Origin: a virus | Virus record (IMG/VR): IMGVR_UViG_3300005917_000003 | Location: 1 to 46,675 of that record | Strand: one strand, 5' to 3' | DNA: 46,675 nt | Part shown: positions 46,599-46,675 of the stretch, one piece after another | Position numbering within the stretch: the stretch's first letter is position 1 | Layout of the letters: each line of letters begins with the position of its first letter | The notes under the pieces: generated by a model | The model's database searches: none | Told to the model about the DNA's origin: nothing | Seen by the model: the letters and a program-made list of their open reading frames with translations, nothing else | Program-made: the position numbers and the translations under genes

Positions 46599-46675
46599 AT
46601 GAAAACAATCGACAATGTCCAAGTAACAGGTGGAGCCAACGGCAACCGCCTTCAAGTAGAAATTCCTTCAGGCAT
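46599..46675 (+). CDS. Hypothetical early protein, 5' part
   Basis: ATG at 46599 opens MKTIDNVQVTGGANGNRLQV and reads, after the 50-base overlap, straight into the ORF at the start of the window (frame kept, stop at 376). The full protein is 134 residues. Confidence 0.85.
   Translation, partial: MKTIDNVQVTGGANGNRLQVEIPSG
46626..46675. repeat. Right copy of 50-base terminal direct repeat
   Basis: Identical to bases 1-50. It shows that the two ends of the window are adjacent in the genome. If this is assembly overlap, the unique length is 46,625 bases. Confidence 0.95.

Noticed and set aside
1-46675. Integrase, excisionase or CI-like repressor
   Set aside because: No tyrosine or serine recombinase motifs and no typical repressor; the winged-helix protein at 3115 alone is not evidence of lysogeny.

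Overview
The window looks like one complete tailed-phage genome with siphovirus-type morphogenesis genes. The first and last 50 bases are identical and the first gene reads through that junction, so the map is circular at about 46,625 unique bases. All convincing genes lie on the + strand, tightly packed and often overlapping by ATGA. The host is probably a member of the Bacteroidetes. The support is that -7 boxes of the TAnnTTTG type precede the transcription units, six genes carry MKK...F(A/S)Q-type signal peptides or a lipobox, and the fibre resembles Bacteroidetes YadA/LamG/S74 surface proteins. I see no integrase, repressor, tRNA, polymerase, primase or CRISPR array, so a virulent lifestyle that uses the host replisome is the simplest reading.

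Layout. (1) 46599 to 7085 across the junction: early operon of small unknown and zinc-ribbon proteins, with a recombination set (ERF annealing protein, YqaJ-type exonuclease, small protein with an SSB-like acidic tail), a duplicated 'KEQQ' module family and a GT4 glycosyltransferase. (2) 7086-12576: replication and modification block. It has a promoter, a leader ORF, a Lin1244/Lin1753-type (DUF4373) initiator, a DnaB-like ATPase, a DNA methyltransferase, NinG, a free-standing DnaA domain IV protein and a GT25 glycosyltransferase. (3) 12587-17417: a second promoter, small membrane and zinc proteins, a ParB-methyltransferase fusion and the terminase subunits, closed by a strong terminator. (4) 17625-26187: virion operon with a structural protein, portal, three signal-peptide proteins, scaffold and major capsid protein, then a terminator. 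(5) 26295-36779: neck genes, a GT2-TPR glycosyltransferase, a tail-assembly chaperone with a -1 frameshift on ten A's, tape measure and tail-tip proteins. (6) 36791-43085: a 1,655-residue signal-peptide fibre, a GH16-like lipoprotein and a cohesin-like secreted protein. (7) 43092-46400: lysis region with holin-like proteins, a stand-alone response-regulator receiver, an M15 peptidase, a metallophosphoesterase, a spanin-like protein and two unknown genes.

The most unusual points are these. Three promoters share a 15-base upstream element set exactly 18 bases before the -7 box, and a fourth keeps only the core. Proteins with signal peptides sit inside the head and tail modules. Three different glycosyltransferase families occur in one small genome. 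A CheY-like receiver sits between holin and endolysin. A GH16-like lipoprotein carries an apparently intact catalytic motif. The frameshifted chaperone extension has no start codon of its own and is easy to miss.
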